From JAJEFO01 sp022819605 (GTDB lineage Bacteria; Pseudomonadota; Alphaproteobacteria; Rhodobacterales; Rhodobacteraceae): a stretch of DNA of 64,000 nt. Made by a program: the position numbers and the translations under genes. The notes beneath the pieces were generated by a model. It saw nothing but the letters and a program-made list of their open reading frames with translations, was not told where the DNA came from and did not search any database. Below, piece by piece: positions 8,080 through 16,108 of the stretch. Position 1 is the stretch's first letter. Each line of letters starts with the position of its first letter. The DNA lies in NCBI GenBank assembly GCA_965221545.1, contig OZ244901.1, forward strand, positions 558,001-622,000, given 5' to 3'.

Positions 8080-8481
8080 ATGGCTGGCAAGCGCAGCCAT
8101 GTGTTCAGCGGATCGGTTTATGAAGAGATGGCCGGGTACGCCCGTGCCGTCGTGGTGGACGACCGGATTTTCGTTTCGGGCACCGTTGGCGTCGATTTCG
8201 CGACCGGCGAGATGGCCGAGGAAGCGGAGGCGCAGGCCGTCACGGCGCTCGATACGATCGAGACTGCTCTAGTCGAGGCTGACTCCGGCCTGCGCGACAT
8301 TGTGCGGGTGCGGGTCTATCTGACGGATCCGGATGACGTCGCGGCGATCGCGGCCGTCCTGAAGCAGCGCATCGGCTTTGCCCGCCCGGCAAACACCACG
8401 GTTTGCGCACCGCTTGTCGTGCCTGGCGCACGTGTGGAGATCGAGGTCGAGGCAATTCGCGGTTCGGGCACGCCCGCATGA
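8080..8481 (+). CDS. RidA/YjgF-family protein
   Basis: This 133-residue protein has the RidA/YER057c/YjgF fold: a start with SHVFSGSVYEEMAGYARAVV, the motif FVSGTVG, a helix with ALDTIETAL, then RVRVYLTDPDD and the closing strand VEIEVEAIRG. Canonical RidA proteins are trimeric imine/enamine deaminases that use an Arg in a P-A-R motif. Here the corresponding position reads RPANTTV, with Asn in place of Arg, so deaminase activity should not be assumed. The ATG at 8080 has GGAGGG directly upstream, which favours it over the in-frame ATG at 8068. Its TGA overlaps the next ATG. Confidence 0.87.
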   Translation: MAGKRSHVFSGSVYEEMAGYARAVVVDDRIFVSGTVGVDFATGEMAEEAEAQAVTALDTIETALVEADSGLRDIVRVRVYLTDPDDVAAIAAVLKQRIGFARPANTTVCAPLVVPGARVEIEVEAIRGSGTPA

Positions 8482-8912
8482 GCGGCGACACGGCCTTCGT
8501 TCGTGTCAAGCGTTCAGCGGACGAGGTCTTCGCATTCATGGCGGATCCTGCGAACTTGAGCCTCTGGTCGTTCGGTACTTGGCGAACCGAGATCGACGAC
8601 ACGGGGCTGGTGCGCGGAACCTCGATCAGGGATGGTGCGGTGATCTACGTGCGGATCGAAGCCCATCCTGAGCAGCGGCTGATCGACTACCATTTGGGCG
8701 CGAAGCCCGACACCCTTTCACCGCGAATCTTCGGGCGGGTGACGTCCGAGGACGTCTTCGGCGACGGTCAGGGTGCCGGGCTTTCATTGACGGCCCTTCG
8801 CGCCGCCGAAATGGACGATGCGCAATGGCGCAGCCTGACCGCCACTCATCGAGTCGAACTGGACATCGTCAAGTCGTCCTTGGAGACCGGCCATGACCAT
8901 CGTGCCACCTGA
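8478..8912 (+). CDS. SRPBCC (START-like) family protein
   Basis: This 144-residue protein starts at ATG 8478 in an ATGA overlap with the RidA gene. It has the SRPBCC pattern: an early strand and helix VKRSADEVFAFMADPANLSLWSFG, where a Trp sits at the cavity mouth, a middle strand block (GAVIYVRIEAHPEQRLIDYHL) and a long C-terminal helix (WRSLTATHRVELDIVKSSLE). Such folds bind hydrophobic ligands or act as cyclases or ATPase activators. It could bind or process the imported compound; no catalytic residues can be named. The next gene starts inside its 3' end. Confidence 0.75.
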   Translation: MSGDTAFVRVKRSADEVFAFMADPANLSLWSFGTWRTEIDDTGLVRGTSIRDGAVIYVRIEAHPEQRLIDYHLGAKPDTLSPRIFGRVTSEDVFGDGQGAGLSLTALRAAEMDDAQWRSLTATHRVELDIVKSSLETGHDHRAT

Positions 8913-10350
8913 CAGGGTCCACCTGACCGAGGAATTGACAATCAGCCGCATCCTGACCGGTCTTTGGCAGGTCGCGGACATGGAGCGCGACGGCACAGAC
9001 CTGGACCCGGACAAGGCCGCCGATCAGCTTTCCGGCTATGCCGAGAGCGGCTTTGACACGTTCGACATGGCGGATCACTACGGCAGCGCGGAGATCATCG
9101 CGTCGCGTCTCCTGCGGCGCCGTCCCAACGCACTGGCTTTCACCAAATGGTGCCCGCCGTCTGGCCCGATGACGCCCGAAACCGTGCGTGCCGGGGTGCA
9201 GGAGAGGCTGGACCGGCTCGGGGTCGCGCGCATCGACCTTCTGCAATTCCATTGGTGGAGCTTCGAGCACCCGGCCTGGCTAGACGCGCTGCATGAACTC
9301 GCGACGCTGCGCGAGGAGGAACTGATCCGCGAGATCGGCGTGACCAATTTCGACGCGGCGCATCTGCATCTGGCGCTGGCCGACGGCGTGCCGGTCCGGA
9401 CCAACCAGGTTGCCTGCTCGTTGCTGGACCGCCGCTTCACCGGGCAGTTGGCGGAGACCTGCGCGCGTCACGGGGTGCACTTGCTTGCATATGGTACTGT
9501 CTGCGGCGGGTTTTTGTCCGAGAGATGGCTGGGCCAGCCGGCGCCGACGGACATCCCCGACTGGAGCAAGATGAAGTACCGCCGCTTCATCGAAGCCGCC
9601 GGCGGATGGGAGGCCTATCAAGCGCTTCTCTCCGCCGCCGCGGAGATTGCAGCGAAGCATGGTGTCTCGGTGACCAACGTGGCGACGCGGTGGGTCCTGG
9701 AACAATCCCATGTCGCCGGTGTCATCATCGGCGTGCGTCCCGGCGAACGCGATCACCGTGCGGACAATGCTCAGCTCTTCGGATTCTCCTTGGACGAGGA
9801 GGACCACGCAGTCCTGGCCCGGGCCTTCGCCGGCACCGCCCCGATCCCTGGCGATTGCGGCGACGAGTACCGAACGCCCCCTTTCCTCACCGCCAGCGGC
9901 GACCTGAGCCATCACCTGGACACGATTGCTGCCGCCTACGACACCGACACGATGCCAGGACGCCCCGAGGTGCGTCGTGCGATGTCGGGCAGCAAATGGG
10001 AAGCCATTGCCGGCTACTGCCGGGCCCGGCGCATCGGCGAGCGCATCCTGGTTTCGGGGACAACGGCGACGGCGGGGGCCGACCGCGTCGTGGCGCCGGG
10101 CGACGCGGCTGCACAGACGACTTACGTCATCGACAAGATCATCGGTGCCGTCAGCGCCCTCGGCGGAACGGTTGAAGACATCGCGCGCACCCGCATCTAT
10201 CTGACGGACATCGCGGACACCGAAGCCGTCAGCACAGCCCACGGTCGCGTTTTCGGCACTTTGAAGCCTGCCAACACCTTGATCGCGGTCGACGATCTGG
10301 CCGGAGACTACCTGGTCGAAATCGAGGCCGAAGCGATCATCGGTGCCTAG
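8893..10350 (+). CDS. Fusion of aldo/keto reductase and RidA-like domain
   Basis: This single 485-residue frame joins two enzymes. Residues 1 to about 340 are an aldo/keto reductase with the tetrad Asp/Tyr (DTFDMADHYGSAE), Lys (AFTKWCPP) and His (LLQFHWWSF), and the motif GVTNFDAAHL. Residues from about 358 to the end form a RidA/YjgF domain (ERILVSGTT, ARTRIYLTDIAD, YLVEIEAEAIIG). The RidA Arg is again replaced by Asn (KPANTLI). ATG 8893 has GGAG upstream and overlaps the SRPBCC gene by 20 bases. The fusion implies sequential steps on one intermediate, for example reduction of a carbonyl and handling of a reactive product. It is the last gene of the operon. Confidence 0.85.
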   Translation: MTIVPPDRVHLTEELTISRILTGLWQVADMERDGTDLDPDKAADQLSGYAESGFDTFDMADHYGSAEIIASRLLRRRPNALAFTKWCPPSGPMTPETVRAGVQERLDRLGVARIDLLQFHWWSFEHPAWLDALHELATLREEELIREIGVTNFDAAHLHLALADGVPVRTNQVACSLLDRRFTGQLAETCARHGVHLLAYGTVCGGFLSERWLGQPAPTDIPDWSKMKYRRFIEAAGGWEAYQALLSAAAEIAAKHGVSVTNVATRWVLEQSHVAGVIIGVRPGERDHRADNAQLFGFSLDEEDHAVLARAFAGTAPIPGDCGDEYRTPPFLTASGDLSHHLDTIAAAYDTDTMPGRPEVRRAMSGSKWEAIAGYCRARRIGERILVSGTTATAGADRVVAPGDAAAQTTYVIDKIIGAVSALGGTVEDIARTRIYLTDIADTEAVSTAHGRVFGTLKPANTLIAVDDLAGDYLVEIEAEAIIGA

Positions 10351-10766
10351 CCGTCCCTCTCCCAATAGGGCGTCGAACGCGCTTCCGGCAGTCCGGTCGT
10401 CTCCGCGTGAGAGAACCGTCGCTTGCCGATCCGCGTGATGCGGAACCGCCCGCCGCAATGCGGATCCGGACAGGCGACTTCGGCGTCCGTCGACATCCAG
10501 TCGTTCGGGTCGGTTTCACGCTGCTTAGCAGGCAAGAGCGGCAGCACCGCCGCGAGCGCATACATCGATATCTTCTGCCCCTTGGCGAAGACAAGGTTCT
10601 CTCCTTCGACGGTGAAGAACTCGCCCTCGATGTGTCGGCAGACAGGCCGCCGGCCATCCAGAACGACCTCGACCTTTAGGTCATGGAGCGTGAATTCGTC
10701 GTCGTGTTCCAAACTGGAATACCCCTCATTGAATTTTGCCGGAGTGCCCGGAATAGGTTCCGGCAT
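10347..10766 (-). CDS. TIGR04076-type uncharacterised protein
   Basis: This 139-residue protein, starting MPEPIPGTPAKFNEGY, carries the pattern I associate with the TIGR04076 family: VCRHIEGEFFTVEGENL, a helix ALAAVLPLLPAKQR, and the cysteine motif VACPDPHCGGRFRI. The C-x4-C pair plus an upstream Cys could bind a metal, but the family function is unknown. The open frame extends upstream to 10877, but similarity begins at the MPEP methionine (ATG 10766). It converges on the AKR-RidA fusion; the two stops overlap by four bases. No operon partner is evident. Confidence 0.7.
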   Translation of the reverse strand: MPEPIPGTPAKFNEGYSSLEHDDEFTLHDLKVEVVLDGRRPVCRHIEGEFFTVEGENLVFAKGQKISMYALAAVLPLLPAKQRETDPNDWMSTDAEVACPDPHCGGRFRITRIGKRRFSHAETTGLPEARSTPYWERDG

Positions 10767-11077
10767 CCTGAAGTTGAACACCTGGTGTCGGCAGAATTCA
10801 ATTGGGCAGGGCAGAAATTCGCCCGTGCCGATCCATGCCTCAGAAATCAATGACGCATGGTTGCCGCCGACCGTCATTCAAGAAACTCAGTCGCAGTGCC
10901 GGGCAATTTCAGCCCGGAAATGGTCGCTCGAAACGCTCACTTTGAAGACCGGGTCGCGCGCGGCACTTTGTGGTCCGGGCACGCACCGAAAGCTTTCCGT
11001 GCCGTCGAGCGATCTTTCCGGCTGGAATGCTCCACCTCCCAACCGATCATGCCGGATGACCGGAACACCGCGCTCGA

Positions 11078-12073
11078 TCAGTGCTGGGTCACTTGGCTGA
11101 GCCGAGCACGGTCGTGCGGCGCGGTGTAGTCCACATCCGGCCCCATCGGAACGATCCTGGTCGGGTTTATCTTTCCGTGGCTGCCGTAGTAGTGATTCTT
11201 GATGTGCAGCATGTCCACCGTCTCAGCAACGCCTGGATGCTGGTAGAGGTCCCGGACATAGCCGGATAGATTGGGATAGTCCGCGATCCTGCGAAGATTG
11301 CACTTGAAGTGCCCGAAATAGACGGGATCGAAACGGACAAGCGTGGGGAAAAGGCGCCAGTCCGCTTCCGTCACCGCGCTGCCCGTGACGTATCTTTGCG
11401 AGCCAAGCCGGCCTTCCAGCCAGTCAAGCGTCTCGAAGAGGAGAACGACCGCCTCCTCGTACGCGTCCTGCGTCGTCGCAAAGCCGGCCTTGTAGACACC
11501 GTTGTTGACCGTGCTGTAGATTCGGTTGTTGATCTCATCGATTTCGGACCTGAGGGCCTCCGGATAGTAGTCTCCGGGCCGCGCGCCTACTTCGTCGAAG
11601 GCCGAATTGAACATCCGGATGATCTCGGAGGACTCGTTGGAAGCGATGGTCCTTGCTTCCTTGTCCCAAAGAGCGGGCACGGTCACGCGCCCCGAATAGC
11701 CCGAGTCTGCTGCCGTGTAGACTTCATGCAGAAAAGCGGTGCCGTTGACGTTGTCGGGGGTCGATCCGTCTTTAGGCGTGAATGTCCAGCCCTGGTCGCC
11801 CATGAACCAGTGAACGATCGAAACCGAGACGATGTTCTCAAGTCCCTTCAACGCCCGGAAGATGAGCGTTCGATGCGCCCAGGGGCAGGCAAGCGACACG
11901 TACAGGTGATAACGCCCGGGCTCAGCCTTGAACCCGCGCTCACCGCTCGGACCGGGGGACCCGTCCACCGTGATCCAATTGCGAAACTGGGAGTCCCTTC
12001 GGACGAAGCGGCCCCCGCTCGCTCCGGTGTCGTACCACTGATCAACCCACTTTCCGTCCTGCAGCAATCCCAT
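11078..12073 (-). CDS. yqjG: Glutathionyl-hydroquinone reductase (GST superfamily, YqjG/ECM4 type)
   Basis: This 331-residue enzyme should reduce glutathionyl-hydroquinones, using glutathione, to hydroquinones in the cytoplasm. The diagnostic active-site motif CPWAHRT has its nucleophilic Cys at residue 63. The N-terminal WVDQWYDTGASGGRFVR segment, the SNESSEIIRMFN loop and the C-terminal helical domain (LDWLEGRLGSQRYVTG, DWRLFPTLVRFDPVY, HYYGSHGKINPTRIVP) are all typical of the family, as is the length. It stands alone on the minus strand and does not obviously belong to either neighbouring operon. Confidence 0.92.
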   Translation of the reverse strand: MGLLQDGKWVDQWYDTGASGGRFVRRDSQFRNWITVDGSPGPSGERGFKAEPGRYHLYVSLACPWAHRTLIFRALKGLENIVSVSIVHWFMGDQGWTFTPKDGSTPDNVNGTAFLHEVYTAADSGYSGRVTVPALWDKEARTIASNESSEIIRMFNSAFDEVGARPGDYYPEALRSEIDEINNRIYSTVNNGVYKAGFATTQDAYEEAVVLLFETLDWLEGRLGSQRYVTGSAVTEADWRLFPTLVRFDPVYFGHFKCNLRRIADYPNLSGYVRDLYQHPGVAETVDMLHIKNHYYGSHGKINPTRIVPMGPDVDYTAPHDRARLSQVTQH

Positions 12074-12745
12074 TCTCTCGCTCCCTTGGCTTCAAGGACC
12101 GTGTGCCTCCAATCGGAAGCATCTTCAAGGTTGCCGGACAGGTCGCGGACCAAGCGGATGCTGCCTCATTGGGGCAGGGCCGTGATTCAGATGTTGTCAG
12201 TTTCTGCCGGAAATGGAGATGGACGCGCCCATCAAGTCATGCCATCTGCTGAGGATCCTCCAGATGCGCAGTTGGCGAATTCGTCCTCAACGACCGTTGG
12301 GAATTCAGGTCTGCATTTGGCAAAGAAGCTGACGAAGGACGTCCAGGGAAAGACAGTGCCGATCACCTGCACTGCCAGCTGGCAATGGCGCAGTGCGATC
12401 ACAGGCCCTTCGCCCCCTGATTGCGCACATTGCGGCACCGCGATTGTAGCGTTGTCCGTTTCGACATTGCTGACGCTTTTCTGCTGCCTTGTGTTGCTTC
12501 GCGGTGTCCGGTGGAACTGAACATGGTCGAGGACAGCACGCATGCAGTCAACAATCGTCCCTACAGGCAGTGCCTTGAATCGACTGACTGGATGTCGTGG
12601 AATCTGCATGCCTGATCCAGTTCGACGAATGTCCGAAGTGGATGAGAATCGTGCTGAGCCAGGCAGACGCATGGGATATGTAGGCGCCAGCGGGAAACCA
12701 AAATGCAAGCGGTCCGCAGGGGTCGCCTCAAGAGAGGATTCTGAC
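12074..12745. other. Long intergenic region before the M24/E1/E2 operon
   Basis: Open frames occur on both strands, but none has a start signal plus recognisable protein features. The divergent genes at either end (11078-12073 and 12746-14053) must have their promoters here. I see no clear operator. Confidence 0.5.
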
Positions 12746-14053
12746 ATGAAGGTACACAGCACAGCACTGACCCCCAATGTCCTGTCTCCCCAGGATCTGC
12801 GGCCGAACTGGAACTGGGAGGGTCGCTTGCCGGCTTGGGGCCACACGTCCGTCGATTTCGAGCGCCGCGTCGATCACGATCGCCTGCGCCGATACCGTCT
12901 GAGCCGAACCCGCGAGGCGCTGATGGCATCCGAATGCGGGACGCTCCTGCTCTTTGACGTCAACAACATACGCTACGTTTCGGGCACCAAGATCGGCGAA
13001 TGGGAACGGGACAAGATGTGCCGCTTCGCGCTTCTGACCGGTGACGACTCGCCCTATGTCTGGGATTTCGGCTCTGCGGCAGTGCACCATCGAAAGTACT
13101 CCGACTGGCTCGAGCCGGACCATTGTCGCGCAGGCGTAGTCGGCATGCGCGGGACCATCCCGCCATCCTTCGGGCTGATGAAGCACTATGCCGAGGAAAT
13201 CGCCGGCCTCATCCGCGATGCCGGCATGGCCGACATGCCCGTTGGCGTCGACTATGCCGAAACGGCGATGTTCCACGCGCTGCAGGAGGCCGGACTCAAG
13301 ATCGTCGATGGCCAGCAAGTCATGCTGAGTGCGCGCGAAATCAAGAACTGGGACGAGATCCAGCTCCTGACGCAAGCTGCCAGCATGGTCGATGGCGTTT
13401 ACCACATGATCTACGAGGAACTGAAACCGGGTGTTCGCGAAAACGACATCGTGGCGCTGTCCAACAAGATGCTCTACGAAATGGGCTCGGACGATGTCGA
13501 GGCGATCAACGCGATCAGCGGCGAACGCTGCAACCCGCACCCGCACAACTTCACTGACCGATATTTCCGCCCCGGCGACCAGGCGTTCTTTGACATCCTG
13601 CAATCCTACCAGGGATACCGGACCTGCTACTACCGGACGTTCAACATCGGCCGGGCGACACCGGTGCAGCACGACGCCTACGAGAAGGCACGCGAATGGC
13701 TCGATCTTGCGATCGACGCGATCAAGCCGGGCGTGACCACTGACAAGGTGGCGATGCTCTGGCCGGCGGCGCAGGACTACGGCTTTCCCGACGAGCTTTC
13801 GGCGTTCGGCCTGCAGTTCGGTCACGGGTTGGGACTCGCGCTGCATGAGCGCCCGATCATTTCCCGCGCCGTCAGCCTGGACAATCCGATGGAAATCCAG
13901 ACCGGCATGGTGTTCGCGCTGGAGACCTATTGTCCCGCGACAGACGGTTTTTCCGCAGCCCGGATCGAGGAGGAAGTCGTTGTCACGGACACTGGCTGCG
14001 AGGTGATCTCGCTCTTCCCGGCTGAAGAACTGCCAATTTCCAATCGTTATTGA
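12746..14053 (+). CDS. M24-family (creatinase/prolidase fold) protein with altered metal site
   Basis: This 435-residue protein has an N-terminal creatinase domain (LLLFDVNNIRYVSGTKIGEW) and a C-terminal pita-bread domain. M24 metal ligands are partly present: Asp283 in FFDILQSYQGYRTC, the His of FGHGLGLALHERP, the Glu of FALETY and the Glu of RIEEEVVV. The second Asp, expected 11 residues after Asp283, is Cys294 (YRTCYYRTF). A two-metal aminopeptidase site is therefore unlikely; a creatinase- or DddP-like lyase/hydrolase role is conceivable. AGAGAGG eight bases upstream supports the ATG at 12746. E1 alpha follows within about 40 bases, suggesting its product feeds the 2-oxoacid dehydrogenase. 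Confidence 0.85.
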   Translation: MKVHSTALTPNVLSPQDLRPNWNWEGRLPAWGHTSVDFERRVDHDRLRRYRLSRTREALMASECGTLLLFDVNNIRYVSGTKIGEWERDKMCRFALLTGDDSPYVWDFGSAAVHHRKYSDWLEPDHCRAGVVGMRGTIPPSFGLMKHYAEEIAGLIRDAGMADMPVGVDYAETAMFHALQEAGLKIVDGQQVMLSAREIKNWDEIQLLTQAASMVDGVYHMIYEELKPGVRENDIVALSNKMLYEMGSDDVEAINAISGERCNPHPHNFTDRYFRPGDQAFFDILQSYQGYRTCYYRTFNIGRATPVQHDAYEKAREWLDLAIDAIKPGVTTDKVAMLWPAAQDYGFPDELSAFGLQFGHGLGLALHERPIISRAVSLDNPMEIQTGMVFALETYCPATDGFSAARIEEEVVVTDTGCEVISLFPAEELPISNRY

Positions 14054-14093
14054 TCGCCCTGGATCCATGGCCCGAAAATCGAAGGTTCCGACA

Positions 14094-15113
14094 ATGTCAC
14101 GCGAAAGGACGGCAAATGCCGAGGCCTACCTTCGGATGTACCGCCAAATGGTGCGAATCCGGGCGTTCGAGGACAACGCCAACCAGTTGTACCTCAATGC
14201 CAAGATGCCCGGATTGACCCATATGTACTCCGGTCAGGAGGCGGTGGCGGTGGGAATTTGCGAGGCGTTGACGGACGAAGACCGCATCACTTCGACCCAT
14301 CGCGGCCACGGGCATTGCCTGGCCAAGGGTGCCGAACTCAAGCTGATGTTCTGCGAACTTCTGGGCAAGGAAGAGGGCTATTGCCGTGGCAAGGGCGGCT
14401 CCATGCATATTGCAGACCAGGCCCATGGCAATCTGGGCGCCAACGCCATCGTCGGCGGTTCGGCCGGAATTGCCACCGGCGCGGCTCTTTCCGCCAAGCG
14501 ACTGGGCAGGAACTACGTGACCGTCTGTTTTTTCGGTGACGGTGCAACCGCCCAGGGTCTCTGGTACGAGGTCATGAACATGGCGGCGCTCTGGAAACTG
14601 CCCGTCATCTATGCTTGCGAAAACAACGGGTATTCCGAATACACGCCGACGGACGAGGTTGTGGCCGGCTCGCTGACCGCGCGGGCGGAGGCATTCGGGA
14701 TCGAGGCGCATCAAGTCGACGGCCAAGACGTGCTGGCTGTCAACAAGTGCGCCACGGAACTGGCCGAACTTTGCCGCAGGGGCGAGGGTCCGTTCTTCAT
14801 CGAACTCGAAACATATCGCTATCACGGGCACCATGTGGGCGACATCAATCGCGACTACTACCGCTCGAAGGAGGAAGAGGCTCGCTGGAAGGCCGATCGC
14901 GACCCGATCATCAACTTTGGCAGGTGGCTTCTGTCCGAAGGCGTCGCCACCAAGGAAGAGCTGGCCGTAATCGACAGCGAGATTGGCGACGAGGCGGCGG
15001 CGGCGGTGGAATATGCGCTAGCTGCGCCCTATCCGGATGCGATCGAGGTCGATATGCACGTTTTCAAAGGCGTCGAACATGCCTTGCCCTACATGTCCGG
15101 GGCGCGCCAATGA
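14094..15113 (+). CDS. 2-oxoacid dehydrogenase E1 component alpha subunit (pyruvate/acetoin dehydrogenase type)
   Basis: This thiamine-diphosphate-dependent subunit pairs with E1 beta to decarboxylate a 2-oxoacid or acetoin-like substrate. It has the E1-alpha opening RMYRQMVRIRAFEDNANQLY, the catalytic-loop region THRGHGHCLAKGAEL, GKGGSMHIAD, and the ThDP/Mg motif GDGATAQG...ACENNGYSE. The phosphorylation-loop region ETYRYHGHHVGD is present. GAAGG eight bases upstream favours ATG 14094 (339 residues); an in-frame ATG at 14067 is the alternative. Its TGA overlaps the ATG of E1 beta. Acetoin and pyruvate types cannot be separated by eye. Confidence 0.9.
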   Translation: MSRERTANAEAYLRMYRQMVRIRAFEDNANQLYLNAKMPGLTHMYSGQEAVAVGICEALTDEDRITSTHRGHGHCLAKGAELKLMFCELLGKEEGYCRGKGGSMHIADQAHGNLGANAIVGGSAGIATGAALSAKRLGRNYVTVCFFGDGATAQGLWYEVMNMAALWKLPVIYACENNGYSEYTPTDEVVAGSLTARAEAFGIEAHQVDGQDVLAVNKCATELAELCRRGEGPFFIELETYRYHGHHVGDINRDYYRSKEEEARWKADRDPIINFGRWLLSEGVATKEELAVIDSEIGDEAAAAVEYALAAPYPDAIEVDMHVFKGVEHALPYMSGARQ

Positions 15114-16108
15114 CCCGCGACATCACCCTGTCGCAAGCGGTGAACGAGGCAATCGCCGAAGAGATGCGGCGTGACGAGGCCGTGATCCTTATTGGCGAGG
15201 ACGTGGCCGAGGCGGGCACGCCGTTCAAGGTTCTTTCCGGTCTCGTGGAGGAATTCGGCACCGACCGCGTCATCGACACGCCTATCGCCGAGCCTGGCTT
15301 CATGGGCATTGCCGTCGGTGCGGCGATGACAGGGTTGCGCCCGATCGTTGACCTGATGTTCGGCGACTTTCTCTACCTGGTCATGGACCAGCTTTGCAAC
15401 CAGGCCGCGAAGACGCACTACATGTCAGGGGGGAAATTGAACGTGCCGCTGGTGTTGCGAACCAACCTTGGGGCCACCCGGCGTTCGGCCGCACAGCATT
15501 CGCAGTCGCTTCACGCATTGGTGGCGCACGTCCCGGGTCTCAAGGTAGCCATGCCGTCCTCGGCCTACGAGGCGAAGGGCCTGCTGAAGGCCGCGATCCG
15601 CGACGACAATCCGGTCGTGATCTTCGAGGACAAGCTGATGTACCAGGACAAGGCGCCCGTGCCGGAGGAGGAGTACCTGCTTCCACTTGGCGAGGCGGCG
15701 ATCCTGCGCGAGGGGCGTGAGGTCACCTTGATCGGCACGTCGTCAATGAGGCAGGTTTGCGAAAAGGCTGCAGAGATCCTGGAGGCCGACGGCATCGGCG
15801 CGGAAGTGGTCGATCCGCGGACCCTTGTGCCATTGGACGAAGGGACAATTCTTGGATCGGTTCGCAAGACCTCGCGCGCAATCGTGGTCGACGAGGGGCA
15901 TCAGAACTTCGGGGTCACGGCGGAAATCGCCGCACGCATCTCGGAGAAGGCGTTCTATCATCTTGATGCACCAGTGATCAGGATGGGAGCGATGGACGTG
16001 CCGGTGCCGTTCAGCCCGGCGCTCGAGGATCTGACGGTGCCGACGCCCGAGGGCGTGGCCGCAAATGCCCGTGCAATTGTCAGGGGAGTTCCGGTGCATG
16101 CCCCGTGA
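15110..16108 (+). CDS. 2-oxoacid dehydrogenase E1 component beta subunit
   Basis: This 332-residue partner of E1 alpha completes the ThDP site. Landmarks are LSQAVNEAIAEEMRRDEAVILIGEDV, the TPIAEPGFMGIAVGAAMTG segment, MSGGKLNVPLVLR, SQSLHALVAHVPGLKVAMPS, and the C-terminal transketolase domain EVVDPRTLVPLDEGTI with VVDEGHQNFGVTAEIAA. It starts in an ATGA overlap with E1 alpha and its 3' end overlaps the E2-like gene by 11 bases, so all three are translated as a unit. Confidence 0.92.
   Translation: MTRDITLSQAVNEAIAEEMRRDEAVILIGEDVAEAGTPFKVLSGLVEEFGTDRVIDTPIAEPGFMGIAVGAAMTGLRPIVDLMFGDFLYLVMDQLCNQAAKTHYMSGGKLNVPLVLRTNLGATRRSAAQHSQSLHALVAHVPGLKVAMPSSAYEAKGLLKAAIRDDNPVVIFEDKLMYQDKAPVPEEEYLLPLGEAAILREGREVTLIGTSSMRQVCEKAAEILEADGIGAEVVDPRTLVPLDEGTILGSVRKTSRAIVVDEGHQNFGVTAEIAARISEKAFYHLDAPVIRMGAMDVPVPFSPALEDLTVPTPEGVAANARAIVRGVPVHAP

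Noticed and set aside
12728..14068. Minus-strand open frame of 446 codons opposite the M24 gene
   Set aside because: Complete antisense overlap with a gene that has ribosome binding site and family motifs.
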